Shown one piece after another: positions 1 through 12,412 of a stretch of DNA of 64,000 nt. A program made the position numbers and the translations under genes. Location: positions 81,509,268 to 81,573,267 of the forward strand of contig NC_089981.1 in the NCBI RefSeq assembly GCF_036417845.1, given 5' to 3'. The notes beneath the pieces were generated by a model. That model ran no database searches and was not told the origin of the DNA. It saw nothing but the letters and a program-made list of their open reading frames with translations. The DNA comes from Apteryx mantelli (taxonomy: Eukaryota > Chordata > Aves > Apterygiformes > Apterygidae). Positions within the stretch are counted from its first letter, which is position 1, and each line of letters starts with the position of its first letter.

Positions 1-1135
1 GCTCCTGGCAAGATGGGAAGTGGAGAGAACGGAATAACTCTCAGTGCTACGCCTCATCTTAACACAATTTATAGCACGACATTATAACCAGCAATAATAA
101 TCTAACAGGAGGGCCTTGCTGGCACTTGTGAAACTCTTGGATGTGAAGGTCACTCATTTTATCATTGTGACAATCTTTTAAGACCACTGTTGGCGTGAAG
201 CATTAACGGGAGGTGATCAAGGCTTTTAATCTAAAGCCCTTCCTTGGCAGCTGGGCTGTGGTGGAGCTGTGAGCACCTGAAGCCAGGAACGCTCCACTAA
301 TCAAACGCAGCACAGTACCCAGCACTTGAATCAAATCGCCCCCAACATCCAGGAAGGAGGCTTCTCGCTACATTAGTCCGTGCAGACTGCCATCTGTAGT
401 CGCGGCCAGTGAAGCACTGCAAAGGCGAATTCCTGCCTCTATAACTCCATCCAGACTGTCTGCCGTTCTGTCACCCAGGTCACGGCATGGTGGATCCTCT
501 ATGATGAGGCCACCAGGCCAAAGGGGGTGGCTTTTATTAAGGTCAGACCCCACCTACAGCAATTACTAGCAGAACCTAATAGCAGGATGAATTAGGATAC
601 TGATAGAAGAAACTCATTGCCTTCAGCGAGACGGTCTATTTAATCCATTTCTTGGTTGAAGGCTTCTCGGTGACTTGTGTAAAAGCTGAACAAGCCAAAT
701 GGAGGCATAGGTGAAGGTAAGGCAGAATAGCAAAGTAAGGGTCTGTGAAGAGAATGAGGAAAGGGGCTTCGTTCTTAAGACTTCTGTATAGACTGACAAG
801 GTCCCTCTAAGCCTTGCCAATCAAAGCCACAGTAACACCAATGGATGACAAAGTCCCTTGACTGTTAATGTTTCAAGAGCCCCAGAATTTGCATTTTTAT
901 AATAGATAGCTGGGGAATTTATGTTTGAGTCTTCATTGAAGAATGACAAAACAGTGCAGTTATTTTTCCCTCTGCTCACTAACCTCCTGTGACACTAATT
1001 CCTTTCAGGCCAGAATTAGAAATGTGTTAAATACAATTAATCTAATGGCTTACATTTTGTGTTTTGTCTTTTACAGCCACTTCAGCTGAGAAGCCATGTT
1101 ACTGCCTTATAAAAAACATTGCTTTCTGCAGGGCT
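1..1135. other. Unique non-coding DNA, left edge
   Basis: No coding region or recognisable repeat is seen here. The part at about 60-240 is AT-rich and motif-dense: it holds an inverted SOX-like pair, ATTGT at 164-168 and ACAAT at 170-174 with one base between, followed by a TCF-like ATCAAGG and TTTTAATC. It could be a conserved enhancer core, but this is inference from texture only. Open frames in this stretch are short and have no coding character. Confidence 0.5.
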
Positions 1136-1161
1136 TTTTCTTTTTTTTTTTTTTTTTTTTT
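1136..1161. repeat. Poly-T tract
   Basis: An almost uninterrupted run of more than 20 T, with one C near its left end. No transposon body is visible on either side, so it is best called a mononucleotide repeat rather than the tail of a reverse-strand retroposon. Confidence 0.9.
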
Positions 1162-3768
1162 GGTATAGAAGTGGAGATATACATACTCAAATCTCACTTA
1201 TCACTCTTCCAGTTTATAAAAAACACAGGGATCAGAAATCACATTGCACTTAAGAAATTTGAACTACTGGGGATTCCTTTCTTCCAAGAAGGAAAGAACT
1301 AGATCTTCAATTGGTGTTAAGTCATGAAAATCTGGCCCTTAGCATTTTGCTATTGCCCTAGGGTTATGAATTAGAGGTGCCATAAGACACTTCCATAGTA
1401 TATCCATCTTAGTCATCCCTTGGGCTGCATGGGAAAAATACATTCCAGCTCCATACAGAATTGTTAAGGTTTACAGAAACATTCTTCATCCCAAACTGTG
1501 GCAAGAGGCCAGCACTTCAAACATTTTTGGTTACACTGAAATCTCCCAGGACTTCATTTTGGAAACATCAAAGTAAAACATGCTCCCCAGCACTCTCCAG
1601 CTGCTAGTCTGGCACACAGAAATGAAACCGTAGCTGCTTCAGATTAAAACTGGCATGATTTCTCTCACACCTACTCCTTGAAATAAGTTTAAAATCCATT
1701 GTTCCTCCCTCTTCAAAAGCATGCACCTTCAAAAACCATGTCACATTCTGAGCAAGTGTAAATCGAGTAGGTCTTCTGAATATCATCAGTGTAACTGGCC
1801 AGTGCTTTGTTAGGTGCCTGGGATCTTTAGACGCCCATCTGGGATTCATGGCTCAGCAGGCTGATAAGAAGCCAGACAGGTGAGCTGGCAGGAAACTATC
1901 AGATGTTCATTGGAAAAGTCTAGCATTGAGAAAGACCTCCAAGAATAGGCTGGGCCCTTGGGGAAGTACAATTAGTCACCAACAGCTATCTACCTTGTCC
2001 TCATTTCGCCCACACCAAGTAGGCTGTTGAAAGTCTACCAAAGGGAATTCCATGCTCTCCTATTTCCTGCTATTATGCCGCAGTGAAGCGCTCAGGCCAC
2101 ACTAACTGCTGCCTGAACATTCACTGTCCACAGCTTTCAGCAACAGGATTTGTTTTACCAGGTGCATCCAGCCTCCTAAGGGAAAAACCCTGTGGCAGCC
2201 CAGGTCAGGTGTGACAGTGGGGGAAGACCTATCCCAGGACAAGGTGGAGAAGAGAAGGGAGACAGAGAGAACAAGAAGGTGGGAGCAGGAATTAATAAGA
2301 GCTAGATTGGAGAGGAGAAAGTCTGAAATATCCAGGAGAATCCCTCCAGCTGGGAGTTTCAAATCCCTTCTGAGGAGCATATTAAAGTGACTCTGTGAAA
2401 TGCCTTTCAGTGTAAGGGTAACACTCGCCTTGGCTTCAGCAATGCAGGATTAGATGTTAGAAGAAATGCTCTTTCAGGATTAGGAGTGATGGCTTGCCAG
2501 CCTCCCTGTCCAAGCCTGACACCAGGACCAGATTCCCTGGCTCACAAAGAGGCTGCTGAACAAATACAGAGTACTTCATCAGTCACCTGAGCAATTAGGC
2601 TTCTCAGCAGGCTGAACAATTGCTCTCCACCCTGACATCCAGAGCTGATTATTAGCCATCTCTCACTGCAAAAAGTTTTGTTTACACTACACATTTGGGA
2701 TGCTGAATAATCACGTCTCTTCTCCCTGCCTTTTATTCACTCTAACTTATCCATGTCAATATTTTATTGAGTTAAAATAGTTACTCTATTCTGCCTTGGC
2801 CATTTTCCCTGGTGACCCTACCACCAGGATAATTTAACTAAAATGAATTATTTGTTTATTTCAGTAAAGTTTTCCCCACTCTGGAGCCAGGCAAGATGGA
2901 GAAATAAGCTTAATTTAGAAAGACTTGAAATTCCTGAAATAGATGACAGCTGAGAGAAGACTGGCATGTTAAATCATTCCACTTCATAAACACCCCACTC
3001 TCATTTAGGCTTGACAGATGTAAATGCCAGCCAGGTACTACCTACCAGTAACGCTGTCTTTCCTTTATTTATGCAAAGACATAATACAAAATCCTTTATA
3101 TGTACATTAGCTGTCTGTATAAAAGAGTGGATCTACACCCATTTTTTCCAGTATTTCATATAACCCTGTGCAGTGGTGGCAGGATGGGCTTGGCATCTTC
3201 TTTAAGTTAGATATCTAAGAGATCATCAAATGTTTCACCTGAATCTTACAAATCATGTCACAAATTCTGCCAGTGTCCTGTCTTGAATAACACACGTTTT
3301 TTAATGCAATCACCAAAAAATAAATATATACTATGCCTGCAGTAACTGTGTTGATGAGATAGCAGGATAAGACCAATCTATAAGAAAGCCAGTTTTTGTA
3401 AGTGTAAGCCTTATAAAAATGCACACCTGATAAAGTAAGCAGCGGAAGAATGTTAGCCATTTAGAAACCAGGCAAAGAACACATTCTGTGCAAGACTGAA
3501 ATGCAGACTGAACAGGAGGTTTCAAACCAATTGCCAGGTCCACCAAGAAGGAACACACTCTGTTCTGCATAATAGACTTCTGGTTATATTGGCAGGCTCA
3601 GAGAGATCTATTTCAGGCATTGCGCTAAGGTCACAAGTGCTAGTTTAGGGAAGGTCACCCTGAACACAATATATTCCACAGACTTCAGTTATCTCAGCTG
3701 GAGATACAGGGGGTCGAAAGACAGATTAGTGACATACTTCAAATAAAAAGATCCCCCTGTTTTACTTA
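1162..3768. other. Unique non-coding DNA
   Basis: No gene, RNA or clear repeat is seen. Open frames are at most about 90 codons and look random. The segment 2560-2860 is enriched in homeodomain-like cores (GCAATTAG, GATTATTAG, GAATAATC) and a forkhead-like TTGTTTACA; it is listed separately as a possible regulatory element. Confidence 0.5.
2560..2860. promoter_or_regulatory. Possible conserved non-coding element
   Basis: AT-rich, CpG-poor stretch with several homeodomain core sites and a forkhead-type site (TTGTTTACA near 2680) packed within 300 bases and free of simple repeats. This texture is common in developmental enhancers. Nothing in a single sequence can prove conservation, so this is a suggestion only. 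Confidence 0.2.
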
Positions 3769-3793
3769 AAATAATAATAATAATAATAATAAA
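3769..3793. repeat. (ATA)n microsatellite
   Basis: About eight ATA units in a row without interruption. Seen directly. Confidence 0.9.
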
Positions 3794-6064
3794 GGAAGAA
3801 GATTTTCCAGCAGAATTTCCAGCTGTGGTCTCAGACCCAGCAGCTACCCCACAAGGTGATTCTGCTCAAACAATTTCTTGCATTTTCTTGCTCAGTGCCT
3901 GGGAGCCAAGCAAGTACTTGGTCAAAACTGGTTGTTTTAGAGGTGAGCAGTTTGGTTGTTCCTCTGCTCCACAGACTCCACCCTGCTGCAGGAGGGGGAA
4001 CTGGAGCCTCTTCTCACTTTTACACTTCATGGGATTGAACAGAGAAAAAAAATCAGGGCCATCAGAACTACCCTGTTTGCTCCAAATGGCTCTGCAGGTA
4101 TCTCGCACAACCATGCTGGGGGGAGGCAAGGGCTTCGGTCAGGATCAGAGTCCTTTTGTACTAGGTGTTGCACAATCACACATACACATAACTCACAACA
4201 CCAGCCCATGCCCCAGCCAACTTGCAGAGTGTTTTCAAATACTATAAAATAAGTGAAGTAACAAGGAAAGAAGGCAGGAAGGCAAAGAAGGATAAGTACC
4301 ATCAGGTTTCCTGCTTGGTGCGAGACCACCCCATCTGGCCACTCATCACACCAAGACCTTCACCTCTCTCCACCTCTCTCTACTTTTTCAGCCCCACATG
4401 CTGGGTGAAACCAGTTAGCTGATCCGTGTCCGACAGCGGGACCCTTTCCTCTTCCCCATCACACCACTTGAGGTGCTTGGGACAGAGCAAACGTCCAGAT
4501 CGCCAGGTCTTCACCCAAATTTTATTCTCTGTGCAACCACCTCTGGAAAAGAGGATGACAGAAACCTGTTGCACCTGCAGGTGGGGGAGATCCAGCTTGC
4601 TGCATTAAAGTTGTGAAATAAGAAGGTTTATCTGCAGTTGTGCTGCTCTAATGGGGTTATTCACAACTCATTCTTCTCAAGGCCTCTACAAATAAGGAGA
4701 GCTGAGCTCACCCTTTGTTAATTATCAGGACACTCCTCCAGTGAATGTTATGTTTCAGACATTTCTCCTAAAAATTAAGGGGGAAACAGCACAATTTTAC
4801 TGTCTTCACCTTCTTGTTAATTCCAGTCCAGTGTGTGCTCTTCTGATGTCACGCAGCTCTGCTGCATGGTAAGAGGGGCTCTTGTAAAGGGACAAAGACA
4901 CCTGACATACACGAAGAATTGCAGACTGTTCCCACATTGCCAAGTACAGCTGAAAGCCTCGGGGGCAGCGATTAGAAGGACGGCAGGTTTATGCCTGTGG
5001 CAAGCTGTGGCAGTTCCACCCCGAGAGCCTCAGAAAGGCCAAGGCAGAGAAAATAAAACTGCTCAAGAGAGATATCTCAGAGCAGCAGCTCCAGTGCCAT
5101 CGGCTCCACAGGGGCAATTAGGGCAGCAACCATGCCAAAAATTCCCTGCATGGGCCCTCCAAATGCTCTGCGGGGACTGCCAAGACACACCATGGCTAGG
5201 TCCTGGGGACACGTTATTTTTGGTGAGCTGCTGAGAGTCTTTTACTTATGTGGGCTCTTGTGAGACCTCAGAGTATTTGGCTCTACCCAGGAGGTGCTTG
5301 AATAGTAGCAAGGCCAAGACTTAGGCTAGAAAGAGCAGGGACATATAATAACTAGCAGAGTTATGACTTCATGGCAAGTAAGAGCAAGCTTAAGCGTGCT
5401 AGACAGTGTCCATATACATATTTAATATAAAATTCTGAATGCACAGAATTTAAAATTTCATATGGGATATTAAATATATAGAATACAAAATTCTGCACTA
5501 GAGACACCACCACTGCTGAAACTGCATGACATATTCCTTGCTTTGCAGTGCCCAGCTCTCTGCATCCCTGACAGGTCACGCTATGTGCGTACACGTGTGA
5601 GGTGGGGTTCAGGGTGAAGGGAGCGCTGGCACAAGAAAACAGACATCAGAACAGCATAAGTAATGGCTCCTTTGTACCAGCACCCGCTAGGGCCCCCCAG
5701 GAACTAGCCCATGGGACACCAGTGTCCCAGTCATGGCTGCCTCAGCTCCCACAGGGGTTAGGGGATCTCCACTTTGCATGCTTAGCCAAACCCAAACTCT
5801 CTCTTGGTAGTACCCAGCAGGGCCTCCACTCTCCAGGCCAGGACTTCAGACCCCCTCTTGGCTCCTCTCGCATTGCTGAACCGTGGCAGCGCCACTGCGT
5901 TTGGGATGCGTGCCAGTGTCAGCTCCAATAGAGATGTTTCCCTCCAACTCAGCAGTGCAGCATTCCTCAGGGAAGAGTTGAGAGAGAGAGAGGTATTCCT
6001 CAGTACAAGAAAAACAGTAGCAAGTTTTAAACGTACCTCTAAAATAACCCTGACAATCTCTCTC
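3794..6064. other. Unique non-coding DNA
   Basis: Holds several overlapping short open frames (up to 140 codons at 3825-4247 plus strand) whose predicted peptides are rich in S, P, C and Q with no domain I recognise. They overlap each other on both strands, as expected for non-coding DNA of about 50 percent GC. The segment 5400-5500 is AT-rich. No repeat family is recognised. Confidence 0.5.
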
Positions 6065-6081
6065 AAAAAAAAAAAAAAAAA
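6065..6081. repeat. Poly-A tract
   Basis: Uninterrupted run of 17 A after TCTC. No retroposon body is recognised upstream. Confidence 0.85.
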
Positions 6082-8430
6082 TCCATTTTCTTTGTCAACA
6101 ACTTTTGCTTCACACCCAGATGCTCTTTATATGCACCCCAGCGCGCTCAGTCCAGCCCGAACTCTGCCAGGATCACTAACAGAAGCAAGCCCCAAAGAAC
6201 AGCTCTTCACTAGGCTTAGAGGCACACAGAAGAATCCCTTCTTCTTTACTATGCAAATTCCAGCTCTCCGCACCTTTTGCATGCCCTTCTCTCTGCTACC
6301 ACCCCCTGAGTTTAACTGCCACCAAATTTGACTGACGAAAGGTGACAGCTCTATTATATTAATTCCCCCCAGAAAATGGAAAAAGTCTTGCATGCTTTTT
6401 ATATCAAACACATAATGCGTTTCAGAGTTTCTCTGTGTGTGTGCTGCAGGGTTGGGCAGGGGGGAGCGGGGAGAGGGTTGTCTGGCTTCTCTTCTGCATG
6501 AAACGCAGCCATCGAGCAGAGTTTTCCCAAGACTAGACGATGCTCTTGTCAAACAAACGGCAGATTTTCACTTATTCCCCCTTTCATATTATGCATGCAT
6601 GCAAGATTAAGTATGCTATCTTCAGCTGATCCAGTATGATAGCTGCCTGCAACTACTCCAGTCTAATGGACCTAAGCTCTGTCTTCATCACCAGAAAGGT
6701 GTGTTTGCAGAAGACAGCCCTCAGGCTGCAGTGCTTCAGTACCTGGATTCATACCAGAGATCCTGTCTGACCACAGGAAGGAGAGAAGAGAAAAAAAAAA
6801 AAAAAAAAAAAAGCCCCCAGATTTTCCAAAGTAGGAAACTTTTCTCTCCAAATCACCACACTCAAATTAAAATACAACCTATAATAGCGTGCTCACTTTA
6901 AAGACAGCCTACCTCTTTCCTCAGAATCCACTGCCCATAGCTCCACTCTAGATGGTTTTTACAGCTTAAACACTGTCCTGACTTCAACTAGTTACACCAA
7001 TGTGTGGAAAGTCTCTCCACATGACAGTAATTCCCAAATGCTGTCATTTTATCTCATGTGTCTCAAGTATTGTCCTTCGGTTCCCTTTTTAAAAACCCAT
7101 GCACCGTTTGTCCCAATATTGCACCCTGTGTGTTGGCAAAACTCCCTTTTCACCACAAGATTAACCATGAGAAAAGTATCTGGACCAAAGAACCATCCCA
7201 CTTGACAGAAGAGTTGATTTATTGACAACCCTCACACTTTATCCAAGCCACAGCGCCATGGGGAGCTATGAGGGTGACTGCTCTTGCTTATGTCTCCAGG
7301 AGGGCTAACCCGGGACAGTTTCCCCACGCTGCATGCGCTTACTGAGCAAGGCAGCTCACTCACCTCCTGCCCAGGGCTGGATCTTTCCTAGAGGACTGAG
7401 GTTAGAAACCATGCAGGCCCCGCTGCACCCTGACTGTAGCAGAACATCCTGCAATCATGACAGGGCTGTTTATCTGTTACCTCTCCAGCTGGGAATGACT
7501 GGAGCAAACATCTCTGCCAGAAATGCAAGAAGCATCCCTGGGAGTCCCAGGCTCAACCCCTCTGCCTGGGCCTGAGGTAGAGCACTGAGGCCTTAGCCAT
7601 CTTTTCAGTGTCTTCCTCAAGTTTCAGACCAGCCCCTCCATCTCCAGAAAAAGCTCAGCCCCAGCAGAGGTAAAGCAAACTTCCCCAGGACACCCAAGCA
7701 GTCTCAGGAAACGAGCCCAGACAGCCAATTTTTGCAATTAACATGAATCAGTCGGAAGATCTGAAAACACTTGACCGTTGTCTTCTCCACCCATGTACAA
7801 AGGAAGGAGCAAAACTCCCAGAGTCCGGTCACAGCCCGAGGACTCGTGAACGCAGCGGGGCCCAGCTAAGCCCTAGCTAACAGAAGGCAGCAGGATACAG
7901 AAACTTCCCTTGGCAGCCAGACGTGCCATTTACAAAAGCAGAGGAACTAAATGCATTTTGCCACTCCTCGGTTTTGTGCCAGCTTCCAAAAGCTAAAGGC
8001 TCTTTGTGCCAAGTCAGGCGGAGGAAGCGGCCACCCCGAGGAACAAAGAGCTGGGGACAGCCCCGGCTGCAGGCTGCTGCTCTTCTTGGCAGGAGGCTCT
8101 TCCCTAAAAATCCCTCCTGGATTTTTTCCTTTAAGACTTTGTCCAAAAGCCTCTGCAGTTTGTGCACTGCACACCATTCAGTGGCCTTTGAGCCAGACGC
8201 TTCCTATACATTCCTGTATTGACCCAACAGTAGGAAGCAGCTTTAGAGCAGTTCCTGGGAAGCCAAGAGGAAAAGCAACAGGCAATCAGACACACACCAC
8301 CTTCTTAACACGCTTTTCCAGCATAAGTCAAACAAGGCCCTGCTAGCTATAGGAAGCTCCAACTCTGACAGAAGAGGGGTTTTTGTCTTTTATTAATCTA
8401 ACAATGAAAGATTGTTCTCATTACAAAATG
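6082..8430. other. Unique non-coding DNA with one poly-A tract
   Basis: No gene is supported. A second poly-A tract lies at 6791-6812. The part at about 7800-8130 has slightly more GC and CpG than its surroundings, but not enough for a CpG island. A TGCATGCATGCA alternating tract sits near 6592-6603. Confidence 0.5.
6791..6812. repeat. Poly-A tract
   Basis: Uninterrupted run of 22 A that follows a purine-rich GAGAGAAGAG. Seen directly. Confidence 0.9.
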
Positions 8431-8442
8431 GAGGGGAAAAAG

Positions 8443-8475
<33 letters not shown>

Positions 8476-8479
8476 AGAA
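8431..8479. repeat. Purine tract with (AG)n
   Basis: A purine-only run: A/G-rich start, then about 12 AG dinucleotides. Such homopurine:homopyrimidine tracts can form triplexes. Open frames across it on both strands encode low-complexity KEREREREK-type or SLSLSL-type peptides and are not genes. Confidence 0.9.
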
Positions 8480-8799
8480 ACATCTCTTCTGCAGTAGTTT
8501 CTCAGGCACAGGAGAGGATGTGCACAGGTTTTACAGGATCCAGCAGAGAAGGGGAGTTGGGAGTACCTCTTTACTCTCTTACAACGCTCTGTTGAGAGGG
8601 AAGGGACATACATTGAAGCCAGGAGGCAGCACAGTTAAAAAGTGACTAAAATGGATGCAGAAGCAGATGCACACGTTCATTCAGCACTGCTCCTTGGGGC
8701 ACTATAGTCATGTGTCCTTCAGTGTGGGAGTCTCTCCCCATCCTGGCTTGGCCCCACACGCAGATGGACTAGTTTGGGGAGCTCCATGGACCCCTCCCG

Positions 8800-8815
8800 C
8801 CCCCCCCCCCCCCCC
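8800..8815. repeat. Poly-C tract
   Basis: Sixteen consecutive C within a C-rich context. Long C:G homopolymers recur in this window (also at 24328 and 53224) and are prone to sequencing error. Confidence 0.9.
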
Positions 8816-9210
8816 AGGAGCACAGGAGAGCCAGGCTGTCCGAAATGAATGGCCTCTCTCTGTGTCAGACCACATCTCCTGCTTCACCTCCGCAGCACAG
8901 TAACATCTCCTCCCCAGGAGGCCCTCAAGCATGTCAGCCTGACCAGCAACCTGGCAATGGACAAGAGGGCTACAAGGAACTCATGAGATTGTTTTTACAG
9001 GACAGAGCGACACTCCCAAGTAACTCCAAATGGCCAGTCAAAGGATAGCCTTCAACTGCCATCAGCGTCTGCCAACCTCAAAAGAGTAAGAAAATCTCAA
9101 GTTTTTTGGATGATGAACTGCAACATAACTGGAACATCTGCATCTGTCACAACCAGCCACCGGAGGTGGCGTGGGCAAGCAAGGAGGACACTGAAGAGCT
9201 TGAGGAGAAC

Positions 9211-9295
9211 TGGATTCTGCCTGACTCTTGCACTGATTTACTGAATAACACGTGACAAGTCACTGCTACTTCAAGCCTCCTTCAACCAAGCCTGC
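9211..9295 (+). mobile_element. MIR/CORE-SINE-like fragment
   Basis: The text matches the tRNA-distal part of the MIR consensus as I remember it: a 'tctgcc..ctgactcttgcactgattt' type start, then a 'tgacaagtcact' block equivalent to the consensus 'gggcaagtcact', then a pyrimidine-rich block. It is diverged and truncated on both sides. MIR-type CORE-SINEs are old non-autonomous retroposons mobilised by L2 and are found across amniotes. Family-level placement is inference. Confidence 0.55.
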
Positions 9296-11199
9296 TGCAG
9301 CAGAGCTCCGCGTTGCTGGAAACAGGGTCTGACCGCAGCTGGGCGTTTCAAGCCTCGCTGGAACAAACACTGGTTATAACACCTGTAGTGACAGGCGCCC
9401 ATATGAGTTTGCTGGTACAGGAATTTCTCTGCTGTAGATGTAGTGAGGAGGAAGGTGCCACACAACCACAGCATCCAGCCCTGCAGCATGCACCCTGCTC
9501 CGCCAGGCCACAGACAACGCAGGCCCTCAGCACCCACTGCACCCACTGGGTGCGCTTGTGTCCTGCTACAGCACCCTGCAGCTTCTCCCCATGCCGCTTT
9601 TTGGGGCTGAGGAGCCAGAGAGCTGACACGGCACTGTGCCAGCAATACACAATGTGCCAGTGGGGAAAGTAGGAGACAGAGGGAAAGCAAAGGGAGATCT
9701 TAAACTCATAGGTTCCTTGGCATATCTATCAAATTCTGCTGGCAATACTGTGAGAGGGTGTTTTTCCCACCCCTAGTGACAGCTGGTAGCAAAATCTGTC
9801 CTTCCAAGACTAAATCTTAAAACCCTGAAAATAAGTTTTCCTACTCCCAGAAAAGTAGGAAGCCCTCTAAGTCCAGTAAACTCACCCACCATGATCTGTC
9901 ACCTTCCCATGCATTTAGGGGATTATTTCCCTGCCCCTGGTGAGACACGGCCACACTGGGGATGGGGATTTTGTGCCCTGTTGCTCTTCTACCCCAGGCC
10001 ATGGAACCACATGACACCAGGCAGTACTAAAAGAGAAGCAAGACTTCACAGCCCTCACCTCTCAGCCTCCCCAGTACATTTGCCTCTTCTGGGTGTATCC
10101 AGCGTATCCTCCATCATCTAGGTCAGCCTCATGGCATTAGTCTGTTTTACCAGCAGCAATTTGCCCATTGACTTGAACAAAGAAGAAGGGAAGACCAGGA
10201 CTGTGGTTTCCTCCGCAGCTCAGAGAACTTGCGCGCCTGAGGAATTTCCCTCTCTTGCTTTATTAGTAGCGCTAGAAGAGAGTAATGGGGGCAAATCTGT
10301 TATCATATTACAGTCTGAAGTGTCCATGCTCGTGTTCCCTGCTTCCCCACTGGATGAAAAGTGCAAACACTTCTCCCTCACACCCCTCTCCCCGGTACAG
10401 AGAGAGATTGGCAGCTCAGCGGTGAGGAGGCAGCCAAGGAGAGGGGGTTCAGTATGGGTTAGATTTCTTGCCAGAGGAGCACAGAGACAATCCAGCACAG
10501 TGAAAAATCATCAGAAGGGCTGCACTTTGAACTCCTCCTGCTCTGTCTCTACCAACTCATTTCTCATCCAGCTGCTACGAAAAACTCCTGGAGTGCTCAG
10601 AGGTTATGTACTATGCTTTGGCTTTTTGCCATTTCAGTGAGGTGTTTTTTAAAAAGTAAGGCTTTAAAGTTCCTGTTAGAACCAAGTCCTGCAACACAAA
10701 CCTTCATTGCTATGGTTTAGATGCCAAAACATTGCATCAGTCATCATGATAACCTGGCACTGACTAAAGAAATATTGCACCTTCTCCACCTTGCGCTCAG
10801 CTCAAATCACAGTTGCCAAAGTCAGTGATGGCTGGAGCTGCTGGGAGATTTGGGGATGAGACCAAAGTTTTGTTGAAATATCTGAGTTCACTAGAACTGA
10901 AATTATTTTACTCAAAGCATCTCAAGTTTGATAAACATTCGCTCAGCACAAGGCAGAGGTTTCCAGTCAGTCAGCAACAAGAGCTGGGACCAGTCCTAAG
11001 GCAGGTGGTGAATACAGTCAAGACAGCAGGGGCCCCAAACAGCTGTATACTGTCATTGCAATGTTGGCCACCATCCTGATAAGAAAGCTAAATTCACTGA
11101 GCAGCTGCAGAGTCTAGGGACACCTCCTTTGCCAGAAAAATGGAAATATTTTAGTAATGTTCATACTGAGATCAAAAGACAACACTCAAACCAAAATTT
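9296..11199. other. Unique non-coding DNA
   Basis: Contains overlapping open frames of 100-169 codons on both strands (longest 10131-10640 plus strand). The peptides are S/T/C/P rich, have no recognised domain and compete with opposite-strand frames over the same bases, so none is called as a gene. No repeat family is recognised. Confidence 0.45.
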
Positions 11200-11332
11200 C
11201 TGGCCATACAGAATCCCCGGTTTCCAGACAGTTCTCTCCATGATCTCAGACCAGCTCTCCACCTCCATCCTCCTTGTACTCCCCCCGTGCTCACTCAGTC
11301 ATCTCACCTTTCTGAGAACTCATTTTCCTTTG

Positions 11333-11380
11333 GTTTCCATGATACTTTTCTGTCTTGTTTCCATGATACTTTTCTGTCTT
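11333..11380 (+). repeat. Perfect 24-bp tandem duplication
   Basis: A 24-base unit beginning GTTTCCATGATACTT is present twice, at 11333-11356 and 11357-11380, with no mismatch. The perfect identity inside an otherwise old, decayed element indicates a recent slippage or duplication event. Confidence 0.95.
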
Positions 11381-11749
11381 GTTACCTCCCTCAAAACCTC
11401 TCTGAAGATCCACCACATCTTCCTTATCCCCAGCTAAGAGGGTTCCACTGCATTTTGCCCTTGATGCCACCTTCTTCTCCCAGTGCATCTTACCTCTGGG
11501 CTGCCTCCACCACAGATGCTCACACAGATGTGAGAACTGAGCTTGCAACTCCCAGTTCAATCCCAGCTCCAGACCTGCTTAAAACCTTGCATTGTCTCTC
11601 CATGTGAGCCTAGATCAAGTCCATGAGACAGACTGCAGCCTTCCTCTTTTTCCTTTCCAGAGCCCAGCAGGATCACCCTTCTGGGGGCCGCTTCCAACTT
11701 GAATCTTCCCAAAGTTCAGCACTTCCATGCTAAATCTTGCAGGTTCATT

Positions 11750-11788
11750 ACATGTGACACCACTCAGAAACATGTGACACCACTCAGA
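11750..11788 (+). repeat. 20-bp tandem duplication
   Basis: ACATGTGACACCACTCAG occurs at 11750-11767 and again at 11770-11787, giving a period of 20 bases. Seen directly. Confidence 0.95.
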
Positions 11789-12412
11789 TACAGCCCTTCT
11801 TGTTTTTCTGCACAGTCAACAGTGCGGCCAAATTCTCAGTGTCTCAGTTACAGCAATACCGTATTTTCTGCCACTCACAAATATAATCTTTGCCCCTTCA
11901 GAGCCACTCTGAACACTGCTGCACAAACCCATCGCTGGCTGTTCACACCTATACATCCCCCAAAACTCCCTCCACAGTACTGACTCCAACAGAGACTATT
12001 TTTCCTCTTATTTTCCTCCCACTCTCCCCACTACCTATTATCTCTGGGTCAAGAGGCCACCTCCAAGAGGTCAGCCTGGGATGACATTTTTGCTGCCACA
12101 CTTTCAAACAGGCACCCTGATGCTTTCCACATCCTGCTCTGTGAGCTGAGCTGATCCATATTTTCCTTTGCTGTGACACCCCCAAAACCTGGCTAAGCTG
12201 CTGCAAAGCTGCCACCACAACCTACTCTCTTGGCTGGCATCACAGCACTGCTTCTCTGTGCTACTCCATCTGTATATACCTGCCTGCTGTTTCTAATCCT
12301 ATATTTAGATTGCAACCACCATAGGGCAGGGCCTGATATTTGTTCTTTGTTAGTACAGCACATGGCACCACAAGCCCTGACTGGGTTAAGATAGATGTAT
12401 TATCATCATCAC

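Larger units (their letters stand above)
11200..12412 (+). mobile_element. Degraded L2-like LINE, 3' portion
   Basis: The final 115 bases (12300-12412) fit the L2 3' UTR pattern: 'tagattg.aa', then 'gggcaggg' at about 12325-12332, 'tgttcttt', and 'gtacagca.atggcacca', ending in an AT-rich tail. Upstream, 12058-12090 resembles the last coding part of L2 (a 'cctccaagaggtc..cctggga' block), and the long pyrimidine-rich plus strand from about 11200 has the look of L2 ORF2 and 3' UTR. The reading frame is destroyed by many stops. The left boundary is uncertain; only the last 350 bases are reasonably firm. It holds two small tandem duplications, listed separately. Confidence 0.55.

Noticed and set aside
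6065..6081. Poly-A tracts (6065, 6791, 14832) as tails of recent retroposons or processed pseudogenes
   Set aside because: No gene-like or SINE-like body precedes any of them and no target-site duplications are evident.
5804..6331. 175-codon plus-strand frame
   Set aside because: Runs through a poly-A tract that yields a lysine string and has no recognisable domain.
10131..10640. 169-codon plus-strand frame
   Set aside because: Random-like composition and no homology recognised; a minus-strand frame covers the same bases.
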